Below are positions 36,856 to 46,030 of a stretch of 64,000 nucleotides of DNA, one piece after another (positions within the stretch are counted from its first letter, which is position 1; every line of letters begins with the position of its first letter). Location of the stretch: the NCBI GenBank assembly GCA_965656875.1, contig CBFHMJ010000028.1:196477-260476 (forward strand), written 5' to 3'. The stretch is from CBFHMJ01 sp965656875. GTDB taxonomy: Bacteria; Pseudomonadota; Gammaproteobacteria; Enterobacterales; Alteromonadaceae. The position numbers and the translations under genes are program-made. A model generated the notes under the pieces. That model did not search any database, had not been told where the DNA came from, and saw only the letters and a list, made by a program, of their open reading frames with translations.

Positions 36856-37044
36856 ATGGAAACCATAAAACTCATTTACTTACTACTCGCTTTCTCACTA
36901 CTGATTCTGTTTGTGGTTGCCTGTTTTGACCTGGTGAAACGGCTCGCTATTCACGCTTTTAACACCGCCGATTTGCCACCACCGGCGCGTAACACCAAAG
37001 CCAAAGTTATACAGCTTTATCCCGACCCGCCGAAGCGAGATTAG
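36856..37044 (+). CDS. Three-gene module copy B, gene 3: short single-pass protein
   Basis: The 62-aa product has a single membrane segment (about residues 5-24), then KRLAIHAFNTADLPPPARN and VIQLYPDPPKRD. The VIxLYP block and the membrane-then-basic layout match the longer copy A protein (23585-23854). No family recognised. Starts one base after gene 2. Confidence 0.65.
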   Translation: METIKLIYLLLAFSLLILFVVACFDLVKRLAIHAFNTADLPPPARNTKAKVIQLYPDPPKRD

Positions 37045-37105
37045 CGCGTGTTGACCTGTTGCGGGCGGAATTTTTTGCTAATTCAATGATATGGAGCGCA
37101 GCTTG

Positions 37106-37579
37106 TTATGTTGACTGATCATCCGATGGCATATCTGCATCTTCCCCGGCAACATCCTCCGATGGCCACTGCGATGCCCCCCGAATAGCCCGGATAAACA
37201 TCAGGCAGCTCTCGCCCGACATCTCAAACGGTTTAAAAATCCTGCCCGCTGAATACTTTCGCGTTAACGCCATCGACACTTTAGACTCCGGCACATATTC
37301 CATCGCCCAGTCAGTAAATTCCCGCTCGGTGATATCTTCATACGACACCAGCGTCACTTTTTCATGCCGCGAATCCCGACAAATCAGGTTAAACGTCTCA
37401 TTCACCACCGAACGCTCACCCTCAATGCACTGCAAAAAGTAATTCCGGTTAAAACACAGCAACCCGGTAATATCATTCGCCGCATTACGCCTGACCGCCG
37501 TTTTCACAATCCCTTTTAAATCATTAATCCTGAATTCATCAGAAATACGGCTCGCATAAATAAGACGCACTAAATACAT
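37106..37579 (-). CDS. BLUF-domain blue-light sensor protein
   Basis: The 157-aa product is a stand-alone BLUF domain with a short tail. The FAD-binding and photocycle residues are in place: Tyr8 in LIYASR, Asn32 in RRNAAND, and Gln50 in FLQCIEG, spaced exactly as in the cyanobacterial protein Slr1694 (PixD). The tail from about residue 95 (SKVSMALTRKYS) is typical of short BLUF proteins that pass the signal to a separate partner. The partner is not evident; the PLD-like gene is divergent. A fragment related to this gene occurs at 39585-39617. Confidence 0.92.
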   Translation of the reverse strand: MYLVRLIYASRISDEFRINDLKGIVKTAVRRNAANDITGLLCFNRNYFLQCIEGERSVVNETFNLICRDSRHEKVTLVSYEDITEREFTDWAMEYVPESKVSMALTRKYSAGRIFKPFEMSGESCLMFIRAIRGASQWPSEDVAGEDADMPSDDQST

Positions 37580-37828
37580 ATAAATCCCCCCCTGATAAAG
37601 GCACGGTTCGCAAACAAAATGATTACCAGCATGAAGTTTAGTAGAAGATAAGACGAGTGTGAGTTTTTGAAGGGGCTGCCAGGCATTAATACGTTATTGG
37701 CAGGATAAAAGCTGCTTGTTTTGAATTGTCGAAAATTGCCCCGCATCGCAACGAGATTTCCCCGAGTGTTGCAAGTGGAAACCTTCGTAACATGCTTTTT
37801 TTCCAACTTATAACGAGAGAAAACCACG

Positions 37829-39448
37829 ATGGCGACCCTTGATAATCTTGAGCAGTATCTTCGAACAAAACACCCTAACGAGGAAGATCAGTTATGGAGC
37901 CCGGTTCGTGCTAATAATTGGGCGAAACTCCACCAAACCCCGAAAATCTGGGGGCTTCCCATGACCAGAGATGGCGTGATAAACCAGACCCGAACCTCCG
38001 TTGATAATCTGGCGGATGCAATGAGTGATGTCATTAAATCCGCGACGAACGTGGTCGATATTACCAGCCTGGACCCACCGAGAGGTCCATCCGACAGTAA
38101 CAGCGTGTTTTACAACGCCATCGTTAACGGTATCAAAGATCATCAGGATCAAGGTGGTCAGCCACTATTTGTGAGAATGTTGTTTGGCAAGCCACCTCAA
38201 TCCGGACGTGATGAAGTACACGCCGCATTTAAGGAAAATCTCGCCAGAGATTTAGCAACGTATCCCAATGTGACCGTCCTGTATGGCGTGTTTTATGGAA
38301 CATCGACCGGCCCCATCTTTAATCACTCTAAAATCTTTGCATCAGATACCGGTCATGCAATTGTTGGCGGCCATAATCTCTATGATTCAGACTATCGACA
38401 ATATCCCCCGGTGCATGACGTATCGGTAGAAGTCCGAGGCCCGGCAGCCATTGACGCCCGTAATTTTGCAACCTGGTTATGGGGATTCGGCATCGCCAAC
38501 CAATCGTTGGGGGATCAAGCATCAAAATGGAACAAAATCACCACAACATTTAAAAACCTGACATCCACCTGGATAAACGCATGGGAACTCAGAAATGGAC
38601 AATGGCAGACCGCAGATGACAGCGCCCTCAACCGACCAGAAGCGAGGCACCAGCAACCAAACATTCAGGTTGATCAGAATCCACCCGCTGATAAATGGAA
38701 ATCATGCAGAATCTTAACGGTAGGACGCGCTGGTGGATGGGGCTATCAGTTTCCTAACAGCCTGAATGCCAGCGATTACATGAAAGAATACTTAATCAGT
38801 CACGCCGAAAACTCCATCAAAATCGCCCATCAGGATTTGGTCGCGATGGATATGTACGGCATGACGCATATACCCCATGCCACCTGCAAAGACTTAGGCA
38901 ATGCGCTTTATAAAAAGGAAAATCTTAAGGTCTATGTGGTTGTCACCGCGCCTTATGGCAGTGGCGTAATGGATGTTTACTTCAATGCCGCCAACGGCCC
39001 ACAAACAGCAGCCGACTACATTATGTATTACGCAAGGCCAACCGTCGGAACCGGTAAAGCCAGAGGCGTAGACGATGTTGCACGCGTCAACCTGTGGAAC
39101 AGACTCTTTGTGGCACCGATTCATTTTACCGATGACATTCCATCACCTGCCGAGTCACATTACTACTGGCCCGACGCCGACCGGGTGATAACCGGAGGCG
39201 GCGCTCTGGCACAAGACGGCATGCCAAAATCGGTTGGTCAACACATGAAGACAATGCTAATCGACGACGAACTTATGGTAGTCGGCTCAGACAATCACTA
39301 CCCCCATCCATTAGCCGAAATCAACTACGTCATCGACGGTGATTTTGTGGACGAATTTAAAGAGAATTTTTGGGATAACCTGTGGCAATACTCCGGCCCA
39401 CACGCCGTTCAACAATGGAATTCAGCGACTACGGTTTCGGGGGGGTAG
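37829..39448 (+). CDS. Phospholipase D superfamily protein
   Basis: This 539-aa protein has no signal peptide. Both HKD motifs are intact: HSKIFASD (H166, K168, D173) followed by IVGGHNL, and HMKTMLID (H472, K474, D479) followed by VVGSDN. The paired motifs form one active site through a phospho-His intermediate, used by phospholipases D, cardiolipin synthases and some nucleases. Without a signal peptide it may be cytoplasmic or exported by a dedicated route. It lies between the BLUF gene and a BLUF remnant, near candidate defence genes. Substrate unknown. Confidence 0.88.
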   Translation: MATLDNLEQYLRTKHPNEEDQLWSPVRANNWAKLHQTPKIWGLPMTRDGVINQTRTSVDNLADAMSDVIKSATNVVDITSLDPPRGPSDSNSVFYNAIVNGIKDHQDQGGQPLFVRMLFGKPPQSGRDEVHAAFKENLARDLATYPNVTVLYGVFYGTSTGPIFNHSKIFASDTGHAIVGGHNLYDSDYRQYPPVHDVSVEVRGPAAIDARNFATWLWGFGIANQSLGDQASKWNKITTTFKNLTSTWINAWELRNGQWQTADDSALNRPEARHQQPNIQVDQNPPADKWKSCRILTVGRAGGWGYQFPNSLNASDYMKEYLISHAENSIKIAHQDLVAMDMYGMTHIPHATCKDLGNALYKKENLKVYVVVTAPYGSGVMDVYFNAANGPQTAADYIMYYARPTVGTGKARGVDDVARVNLWNRLFVAPIHFTDDIPSPAESHYYWPDADRVITGGGALAQDGMPKSVGQHMKTMLIDDELMVVGSDNHYPHPLAEINYVIDGDFVDEFKENFWDNLWQYSGPHAVQQWNSATTVSGG

Positions 39449-40053
39449 GTGACAGTATTACGATTCAAGTAATGACATATATCTAAGTCGTTGTTATCTA
39501 TAAATTCCCGCCCTGTTTGAACAACAGAAAAACGCTTCTGGACACCTGTTAATGGATGATGGGTGTTTGGGGGCTTTCTTCATCATCCAGTCAGTAAATT
39601 CCTTCTCGGGATGATTTTTTTGTTATCTGTGTATTTTTTATGTTTTGAAATCTGAATGGTTAAAGGGGTTATTGGTTGGGGGCTGATGTGAATTATTCTG
39701 TATGCAGAGCGTATTGATCTTGTGAGGCGGGAATTAAGTTTAGGGGAAAACTGTTGTTGTTATTTCCTCTTTAGTGATGGTTGTAGCCTGTATGTATTAT
39801 TCAGGTATACTCTGCGTCAGTCAGATGCCTGTATTCGTGCATTAGTAGGTAATGTGAGTTAGTTCGGTAACGAGTGATACTGGAACCTGTGGGTTATTTT
39901 TCACCAGCAGTTTTGAACTGAGTATTATCGACGATGAAAGGAGTCAGATCTGATTGTTTGGCTTAAAATATAGCGTTTCCAGCATACCTGGAGTGATTTA
40001 GATCGCATAGAAGAATTATTAGCCATTCCATAGAAGATGATTTGGGTGAAAGC
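39449..40053. other. Intergenic region with BLUF gene remnant
   Basis: A gap of about 600 bases. Apart from the remnant at 39585-39617, it contains AT-rich promoter-like stretches near 39620-39670 and upstream of 40054. No intact gene was found. Confidence 0.4.
39585..39617 (-). pseudogene. Remnant of a BLUF gene
   Basis: On the minus strand, about 23 bases around CCGAG..GGAATTTACTGACTGG match the BLUF gene at 37106-37579 at about 21 positions, and encode EKEFTDW against EREFTDW. No reading frame continues on either side. It looks like a broken piece of a second BLUF gene. Confidence 0.5.
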
Positions 40054-41427
40054 ATGCTAAAACAAATAATATTAGAAAATTTTAAAGTATGGGAGAGGTT
40101 AGATTTAAACCTTGGCAGAGTTACTGGTATTTTCGGGACAAATAGTTCGGGTAAAAGTAGCTTAATCCATATGTTACTAATGTTAAAGCAGACAAAAAAT
40201 AATTCGGATAGAAGCATAGCATTAGATTTCGGTAGTGAAGAGAAGCTAGCTGATCTAGGTACCTATCATGATGTGATCTCTCAACATGATGAAGGAAGAG
40301 ATTTATCTTTTACTCTTTCGTGGCAATTAAGTGATGAATTAAAAATTCAGAATATTGAAGAAAGCTCCAGAAGTGTTTTATTTCAAGGAAATACCTTGGG
40401 ATTGTCTTCTACAGTTGGGTTAAAAGATAAGTTACTTGAAGTTAAAAATTTGAGCTATAAATTTGCGGCATCAAGTTTTTCCATAAGTCCAAAAGAAAAT
40501 AAATCAAATGAATTTGAGCTCAAAGCTGAAGCATTAAACGAAACTGGTAAATTTAGATTTTTACGAACATTGGGGCGAAACTGGAAGCTACCTCAAGCGA
40601 CAAAGTGTTACTTATTTCCAGATCAAGCAAAAACTTATTATCAAAACGCTGATTTTTTAAGCCAGTTTGAAAGTGCTTTTGAAGAATGCATGGATAATAT
40701 TTATTACCTGGGGCCATTGAGAAGTTTTCCTAAGAGAAGTTATCAATGGTCAGGAACAAGCCCGTCTGATGTGGGTCAGCAAGGAGAGCTCACGATTAAT
40801 GCAGTCCTTGCCGCTACAACAAAAAATGAAAAAAGAAACTTAACGAAAGGAACGCGTTATAAAACCTTCCAGGAAATGATCGCCTTTTGGTTGAAAGAAT
40901 TGGGGCTTATTTATTCATTCAGGGTTGAAGAAATAGCGCCAAATTCAAATCACTTTAAAACATTCGTTCAAAAAGAAAATGGTAGTGCTGAAGTCACCTT
41001 AACTGATGTGGGGTTTGGTGTTTCACAAATACTACCAGTTATTGTGTTGCTTTATTACGTTGCTGAAGGTTCTACCGTATTATTGGAACAGCCTGAAATT
41101 CATTTACACCCGGCAGTTCAGAGTAAATTAGCTGATTTGATATTGACAGTTTCAAAAACGAGAAATGTACAAGTAATAGTGGAAAGCCATAGTGAGCATT
41201 TCATTCGAAGATTACAACGTCGAGTAGCCGAAAATCAGGCAGAAAGTAAAGATTTAAAACTCTATTTCTTTTCTACCAAGCGGGGAAAAGCAAGTTACAA
41301 GCAGCTCGAACTTGATGATTTTGGTGCTATTCATAATTGGCCTGAAAACTTTTTCGGCAATGAAATGGAAGAAATATCAGCAACACGCAAAGCAGCATTA
41401 TTAAAACGAAAATTATTGGAAGAGTAA
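40054..41427 (+). CDS. AAA/ABC-type ATPase (DUF3696/OLD-like), paired with PIN protein
   Basis: The product is 457 aa from ATG 40054. Walker A is IFGTNSSGKSSL (G28-S35), followed by MLLMLKQTKNN. Walker B is VLLEQPEIHLHP (E345 onward), then VIVESHSEHFIRRLQRRV, the pattern of SMC-like ATPases with DUF3696 that pair with small nucleases. No TOPRIM domain is visible at the C-terminus, so it differs from OLD itself. The gene is clearly AT-richer than the flanking genes and stops 10 bases before the PIN gene. I infer a nuclease-control role by analogy with ATPase-effector defence pairs. A TTG at 40042 is an alternative start. Confidence 0.85.
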   Translation: MLKQIILENFKVWERLDLNLGRVTGIFGTNSSGKSSLIHMLLMLKQTKNNSDRSIALDFGSEEKLADLGTYHDVISQHDEGRDLSFTLSWQLSDELKIQNIEESSRSVLFQGNTLGLSSTVGLKDKLLEVKNLSYKFAASSFSISPKENKSNEFELKAEALNETGKFRFLRTLGRNWKLPQATKCYLFPDQAKTYYQNADFLSQFESAFEECMDNIYYLGPLRSFPKRSYQWSGTSPSDVGQQGELTINAVLAATTKNEKRNLTKGTRYKTFQEMIAFWLKELGLIYSFRVEEIAPNSNHFKTFVQKENGSAEVTLTDVGFGVSQILPVIVLLYYVAEGSTVLLEQPEIHLHPAVQSKLADLILTVSKTRNVQVIVESHSEHFIRRLQRRVAENQAESKDLKLYFFSTKRGKASYKQLELDDFGAIHNWPENFFGNEMEEISATRKAALLKRKLLEE

Positions 41428-41437
41428 AAATCTGAAA

Positions 41438-41911
41438 ATGACTAAGGTAATAGACACTAATGTTTTGATCGTCTCAAATGGAAAGAGTGAGCAAGTATCT
41501 TTAGATTGTCAGTTAGCCTGTATAGAGTTCATAGAAAATCCTCGAAAACTTGCTCTTGCACTTGATAAATCGGGCTTGATTATGAATGAGTATGAAAAAC
41601 ATTGTAACTACAAAGGTGAACCTGGTGTAGGAGATATGTTTTTTAAGTATCTTCATGACAATCAATATGTTCCTGGTGGCAACATAAGTTTGGTCGAAAT
41701 AACTCCCTGTGAAGATGAAGCAAGATCTTTTGCTGAATTGCCTAAAAATGAATTTGATCCATCAGACAGAAAGCTATTAGCAACAGCTGTTGTTTCAAAT
41801 GCAGATGTGGTAAATGCCACAGATAGTGACTGGGCAGAGCAAGAAGATTTAACGAAACAATTAAATGTGACAGTAATTCAGTTATGCCCCGACTGTAGCA
41901 AGAGAGGTTAA
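41438..41911 (+). CDS. PIN-domain nuclease-like protein
   Basis: The 157-aa product begins MTKVIDTNVLIV (Asp6), and has MNEYEKH (Glu51), FDPSDRKLLATAVV (Asp107/110) and VNATDSDW (Asp129/131): the acidic residues in the order of a PIN domain with a metal-dependent RNase site. It follows the ATPase by 10 bases and shares its low GC. Free-standing PIN proteins next to an ATPase are candidate effectors of anti-phage or stress systems; this is inferred. Confidence 0.78.
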   Translation: MTKVIDTNVLIVSNGKSEQVSLDCQLACIEFIENPRKLALALDKSGLIMNEYEKHCNYKGEPGVGDMFFKYLHDNQYVPGGNISLVEITPCEDEARSFAELPKNEFDPSDRKLLATAVVSNADVVNATDSDWAEQEDLTKQLNVTVIQLCPDCSKRG

Positions 41912-42028
41912 CTTAATCATTAACAATGTAAAAAGTATTGAATTAGCCTGAAGTTTAGAAAATTCTTCAATTTGGCAGTTATTCCTTTTATAGTGACGTT
42001 AATTTAACGGTTAAAGGAACTTAACTTT

Positions 42029-42526
42029 ATGAAAAAACCATTCATAGCACTGTTAATTGGGATGACTGTTACAGCGACATTTTTTGTATCAGCTTCACCT
42101 GCCAACCCTGAATTATTCCAGCAAATCACCCCTTCAACAGACACCAGTGGATATACTGCAACACACGGACTGGTTATCAGCGAAACAGGGTTGAAACAAC
42201 TTCTACAGTTTTTAACCAAACGGATGCAGCAAACGGATGAATCGTCGGCAGACATGTTGCCAGTGACGGTCAATATGCCAGGGCAAAATCCGTTAACTGA
42301 TTTGATGTTAACCAATATGAATATTAGTAGTGTTTATGGTATTGCCGGCCCAGTAATGATCTACGACATTACTGCTATTAGTATTTCAACAGAAATTGAA
42401 GTTACGCTAAAGATTCAAGGCGATCAGTTAAACACCGCAACTGCCACCACAGAACAAAAGTATTTCGATATATCTGCTGAATTCGGTAAAACCTATATGG
42501 TGATGAAGGAAAGAAACAGGCTCTGA
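42029..42526 (+). CDS. Exported protein of unknown function
   Basis: The 165-aa product has a Sec signal (MKKPFIALLIGMTVTATFFV, then SA). The mature part is Thr-rich and mostly beta-like, with no recognised family or cysteines. It is 30 bases before the lipoprotein gene and probably shares its operon. Confidence 0.65.
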   Translation: MKKPFIALLIGMTVTATFFVSASPANPELFQQITPSTDTSGYTATHGLVISETGLKQLLQFLTKRMQQTDESSADMLPVTVNMPGQNPLTDLMLTNMNISSVYGIAGPVMIYDITAISISTEIEVTLKIQGDQLNTATATTEQKYFDISAEFGKTYMVMKERNRL

Positions 42527-42556
42527 TACACCTGAAGTGAACCAAGACGAATTAGC

Positions 42557-43441
42557 ATGAATCTGCTCAGCAAACCCAAAGCAAGCACAATCTGCTTGCT
42601 TCTTTGTCTCACCATCAGTGCCTGTTCGATGACAAAAACCATCAATCAAGGCCCGGCTGTTAGCTGGTATTCACTGCCGCTGCTTCCAGACTATATGGTG
42701 ATTCATAGCAATCACTTTGCACTGGAACAAAAAGAACTCAACCCTCAGCCGTTTTATACCGCAAACCTCGCTCAGCTAACGCTCAACATTGCACTCGACG
42801 ACTCGTTAATACAATGTATGAATCCCACCTTTAAGCAGCAACTGGCGGTGATCAGTGACTACGCCTTTCAATATTTTCAACCCGTAGGTTACTCTGCAAA
42901 CCTTAATGTCACCCTGGTTGCATCATCGACATCGATCCAACAATCTCACGGCTTTTTTGTGTCTGATATCATCACAATTCCCTTTGTTTTACCGTTGCAC
43001 ACTACCTGCAATTCAACTGATAACGGCAGAGACTTTCAGGCGCTGGTGGAGCTGTTTAGTGATCTGATTCACGAACTTAATCACGTTAATCAATTTATCG
43101 CTCAAAGAAACGAAACCCTGGAATTACTGGAACGAGAAAGTTACCAGCGCCAGTTCTGTTTTAAATATTCCGTGCCTCAAACCACCATTGATGCGTTTTT
43201 CCAGCAACCCGATGTCACACTGACCAACAATATCAGCGTGATCAGTCGCAATCTGAATGCCAGGGAACAACAATGGATTGATACGCATGGTGAAGAATCC
43301 CTGACCCGACACTCAATATCCGGCCAGCAACGTCGCAATGTATTAAATGACATTCGACAACTTGTCGGGCAAGACACCTTTCAGATCCCGCTGACGTCAA
43401 GCCCGTTTGTTGATTACTGTCTAATCAAAAATAATCATTAA
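42557..43441 (+). CDS. Lipoprotein with HELNH metalloprotease-like motif
   Basis: This 294-aa product has a lipoprotein signal, with LTISACSM forming a good lipobox. The sequence LFSDLIHELNHVNQFI has H172, E173 and H176, an HExxH zinc motif; a third ligand cannot be assigned, although GEES and ERES follow at about 30 residues. It ends in a 17-base tail-to-tail overlap with the NAD(P)-binding protein gene. Peptidase activity is possible, not shown. Confidence 0.6.
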   Translation: MNLLSKPKASTICLLLCLTISACSMTKTINQGPAVSWYSLPLLPDYMVIHSNHFALEQKELNPQPFYTANLAQLTLNIALDDSLIQCMNPTFKQQLAVISDYAFQYFQPVGYSANLNVTLVASSTSIQQSHGFFVSDIITIPFVLPLHTTCNSTDNGRDFQALVELFSDLIHELNHVNQFIAQRNETLELLERESYQRQFCFKYSVPQTTIDAFFQQPDVTLTNNISVISRNLNAREQQWIDTHGEESLTRHSISGQQRRNVLNDIRQLVGQDTFQIPLTSSPFVDYCLIKNNH

Positions 43442-44297
43442 CAAAATCAGCAAATGTATCATCCACCCCTGACTCAGTATTGTTATTAAATTCAGCCACT
43501 AACACGCCAGAATCTATGGCTCTGTGGAGTTCATTAAACAGCGTTGTATAGTGTTCGCTAAATCCAATATGAGGTTGTGTATAGGATTCAAGAGACTGTT
43601 CATCTGACAATTCCATAATATCAATCGCCTTTCCGCGCCGTTGTCCAATTAGGTTTGCCACCTCTTCGAACGTCAAGGATTCACCATGAATTTCATCCAC
43701 TATTTTGCCTGACCAGGCTGGATTGGACAGCCAGTTTACTGCTCTGTTCGCGATATCACGGGTTGAGTTAAAGATAGTGGAGCTCGACTTTTTAACCGGT
43801 AATGGAATGACACCATGTTCATTGATTGGGACGTTGAACCACAAGAAATTTTCCATAAAGTAACAGGCTCTCAGGAACACCGTATTGGCTGATGTGTTCA
43901 ATAATGCTTGTTCTATATGATGCAAACCAACTATTGGGCCTGTGTTGCAAGGTAAATGAGCGCCATAGGAGGACTGAAATACCACTCTTGGAATCTGATT
44001 TACCTCAACGGCTTTCGCAAAGACTTGACCAAAATGAATAAAATCATTGAGATAGCCAGGTGATGCATTATCAGGAGGCGCTACAAAATACACCATATCC
44101 AAATGCTTTGTTGCTGCAATAACAGATGCTACGTCCTGAAGGTTGCAATCAATGGTTTTTACCTTTTGCCCATATTTAACATTGGACTTGTGAGGCTGGT
44201 GATCGAGCAAAACTATCTCATGCGCTGTTGAAGCCATTAATTGTGTAACAATTTTGCTGCCAACAGCGCCCCTTGGTGTGGTGATGCCTATTTTCAT
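43425..44297 (-). CDS. NAD(P)-binding NmrA/atypical SDR protein
   Basis: The 290-aa product begins MKIGITTPRGAVGSKIVTQL, a GxxGxxG-like dinucleotide loop, followed by VYFVAPPDN and PRVVFQSSYGAH, typical of NmrA-like and atypical short-chain dehydrogenases that bind NAD(P) and often act as redox sensors or oxidoreductases. It is separated by about 70 bases from the hydrolase gene upstream; together with the OsmC gene these may form one unit. Substrate unknown. Confidence 0.8.
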   Translation of the reverse strand: MKIGITTPRGAVGSKIVTQLMASTAHEIVLLDHQPHKSNVKYGQKVKTIDCNLQDVASVIAATKHLDMVYFVAPPDNASPGYLNDFIHFGQVFAKAVEVNQIPRVVFQSSYGAHLPCNTGPIVGLHHIEQALLNTSANTVFLRACYFMENFLWFNVPINEHGVIPLPVKKSSSTIFNSTRDIANRAVNWLSNPAWSGKIVDEIHGESLTFEEVANLIGQRRGKAIDIMELSDEQSLESYTQPHIGFSEHYTTLFNELHRAIDSGVLVAEFNNNTESGVDDTFADFVNDYF

Positions 44298-44370
44298 AAA
44301 TGGTTCTCTTTAAATGACGAATTGAGGTGAACGGATTTAACTAAAGATTTTGCGGTTAATAGCGTTACGG

Positions 44371-45384
44371 TCACTGTTGGAAGAACAGATCAACATCACC
44401 GACAACACGGGTTGCAAGTGCTTCGTTATCATAGAACTGAGTTTGAAACTGATCTTCGTACCAAATGAGTTGTTTTTGTTTTCCAGGAATAACGTTAAAT
44501 AAATGGCGTGGAATATCCGGGCCGCTGGCTGCACGGTCGGAATGAATCATCAGCACTGGTGTTGTCAGCTGTTCAAGATCATATTCACTATTTCCACCCC
44601 ATATTTCAGCAACGCTCATTCGAGTGATCTTGTTTTCCCATTTTCCCCCTTTGCCGTTAGCGTTGTTTTGCCACGGGATGTACCAGTCATAAACCGGAGG
44701 TGCTGAAAGTAGGGCATCCTGATCGGTTGAGCCAACGATCGGAATGTAATCCACTTCGCCAGACGCTAAAAATTTACGGGTAGATGCATTCGCTTTGTCG
44801 AGTAGACGCTGGAGTCGTTCTTCACCGCCGTTGTATTTCTTTGCAACATCCGGATGTAGATAATGACCAGCAATTAATGCCACTTTCTTTAATCTGGCGT
44901 CAGCATTTGCTGCACGAGCCATCCAGTTAATTCCCTGACAGATCGCAACCCCATAAAATTCAGATGAGTCAAAGGCCGTTTGCCTGGTCAGGAAATCTAA
45001 AGACGCGATAATGTCATTAGTCTTTGCTTCACCACTTTCAAATCGTCTTGGCTCGCCCTCACTGTCACCGTGATACGTTGGATCAAATATCAATACCCGA
45101 TACCCTTTATGGACAAGTGAACGAGCATATAAAGTGGGCGCTTGCTCCTTCACAAAACCAACGGGCCCCATGACCGTCACTGTCTTGCCATTTGGATTTT
45201 CAGGTAGATAGAGCTTGCCTGCTAAGGTATTTTCGCCGCTGTTAAAATTTACATGTTTAACGGTAAAGGCTGCTGAACGTGCAAAAGTCATTGATGCGTT
45301 TCCTGTTGCAAATAAGCAAAATACACACAACAACAGAGGTTTAGCGTTGTGCCTTTGGAATAACCAGGAGGTCAAACTATTCAT
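44371..45384 (-). CDS. Alpha/beta hydrolase, possibly with altered nucleophile
   Basis: This 337-aa product has a hydrophobic signal-like N-terminus (cleavage near FA-RS, about residue 36). The hydrolase fold is shown by VMGPVGFVKEQ, LIFDPTYHGDSEGE and a C-terminal VLMIHSDRAAS. The expected nucleophile elbow reads YGVAICQGINW, with Cys149 where GxSxG proteins have serine. Related YcjY-like proteins have GICxSGG, so either the enzyme uses Cys, as dienelactone hydrolase does, or it has lost activity. The OsmC gene overlaps its start by four bases. Confidence 0.75.
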   Translation of the reverse strand: MNSLTSWLFQRHNAKPLLLCVFCLFATGNASMTFARSAAFTVKHVNFNSGENTLAGKLYLPENPNGKTVTVMGPVGFVKEQAPTLYARSLVHKGYRVLIFDPTYHGDSEGEPRRFESGEAKTNDIIASLDFLTRQTAFDSSEFYGVAICQGINWMARAANADARLKKVALIAGHYLHPDVAKKYNGGEERLQRLLDKANASTRKFLASGEVDYIPIVGSTDQDALLSAPPVYDWYIPWQNNANGKGGKWENKITRMSVAEIWGGNSEYDLEQLTTPVLMIHSDRAASGPDIPRHLFNVIPGKQKQLIWYEDQFQTQFYDNEALATRVVGDVDLFFQQ

Positions 45385-45941
45385 GACTGTTGCTCCCCAT
45401 TAAAAATACAGTGGACGCTTTCAGATACGGGTTGAATGATGGATTGAAGCGCCATACAGCTTTGTCGGGTGACTGCAACCAGTGATGCGATAACGGATTC
45501 ATCCTCATCACTGTCAATAATGATATTGACCGTTAATCCGGTGCTTTTTCCTTCTTGTTCAGCCGCCAGTGGATCAATCGCTAACATGGTGCTGAACCCC
45601 ATCTTTAGTTCAACCTGGAGTCTGGAAACCGATATTTTTCTGGTTTTAATAAACTCTTCCAGGTGGGTCAGCAGGCAAAATGCAATGCCAGACGTGAAGT
45701 AACTGAGTGGCGAAGGTGCGTCATTCTCACCACCGATTGCGACACCTTCATCACACTTGATTTCAAAGTTACTCCATGAAGGCGCATTGGGCTGAACGTG
45801 AGCAATTTTCTTCATTCCGTCTAACGGTGTTGCCACGACATTAAGTTCAAAGACAAAGGGTTGTCCGGCTTTAGGTGGCTTAAAAGGGCTAACGGTAAAC
45901 GACGTCGGTGTAATGTTGTGGGATAACTTTGTAGCTGACAT
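45381..45941 (-). CDS. OsmC-family protein
   Basis: The 186-aa product has an OsmC-like pattern: a middle Gly-Glu-Asn segment followed by SPLSYFTSGIAFCLLTHLEEF, with a Cys in the first conserved position, then ISVSRLQVELKM and a C-terminal VTRQSCMALQSI. The two Cys residues fit the peroxide-reducing pair of Ohr/OsmC proteins, though the spacing is not textbook. It is the first gene of the hydrolase operon and faces the LysR gene at 46031, which may regulate it. Confidence 0.82.
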   Translation of the reverse strand: MSATKLSHNITPTSFTVSPFKPPKAGQPFVFELNVVATPLDGMKKIAHVQPNAPSWSNFEIKCDEGVAIGGENDAPSPLSYFTSGIAFCLLTHLEEFIKTRKISVSRLQVELKMGFSTMLAIDPLAAEQEGKSTGLTVNIIIDSDEDESVIASLVAVTRQSCMALQSIIQPVSESVHCIFNGEQQS

Positions 45942-46030
45942 TTTAAATCCTCGTATTGTGAAGGATTTGAAGGTTAGCTAATCTGTATTAGTTGAAAAAT
46001 GACTAATGCTGCATAGGTATTATTTGGAAT

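Noticed and set aside
40013..40034. Similarity between spacer 11 (AATTATT..AGCCATTCCATAGA) and the sequence just upstream of the AAA ATPase gene, suggesting a self-targeting spacer.
   Set aside because: The match needs a two-base gap and covers only about 21 bases; the ungapped match is 14 bases, which can arise by chance. A functional protospacer would be ungapped with an AAG-type PAM.
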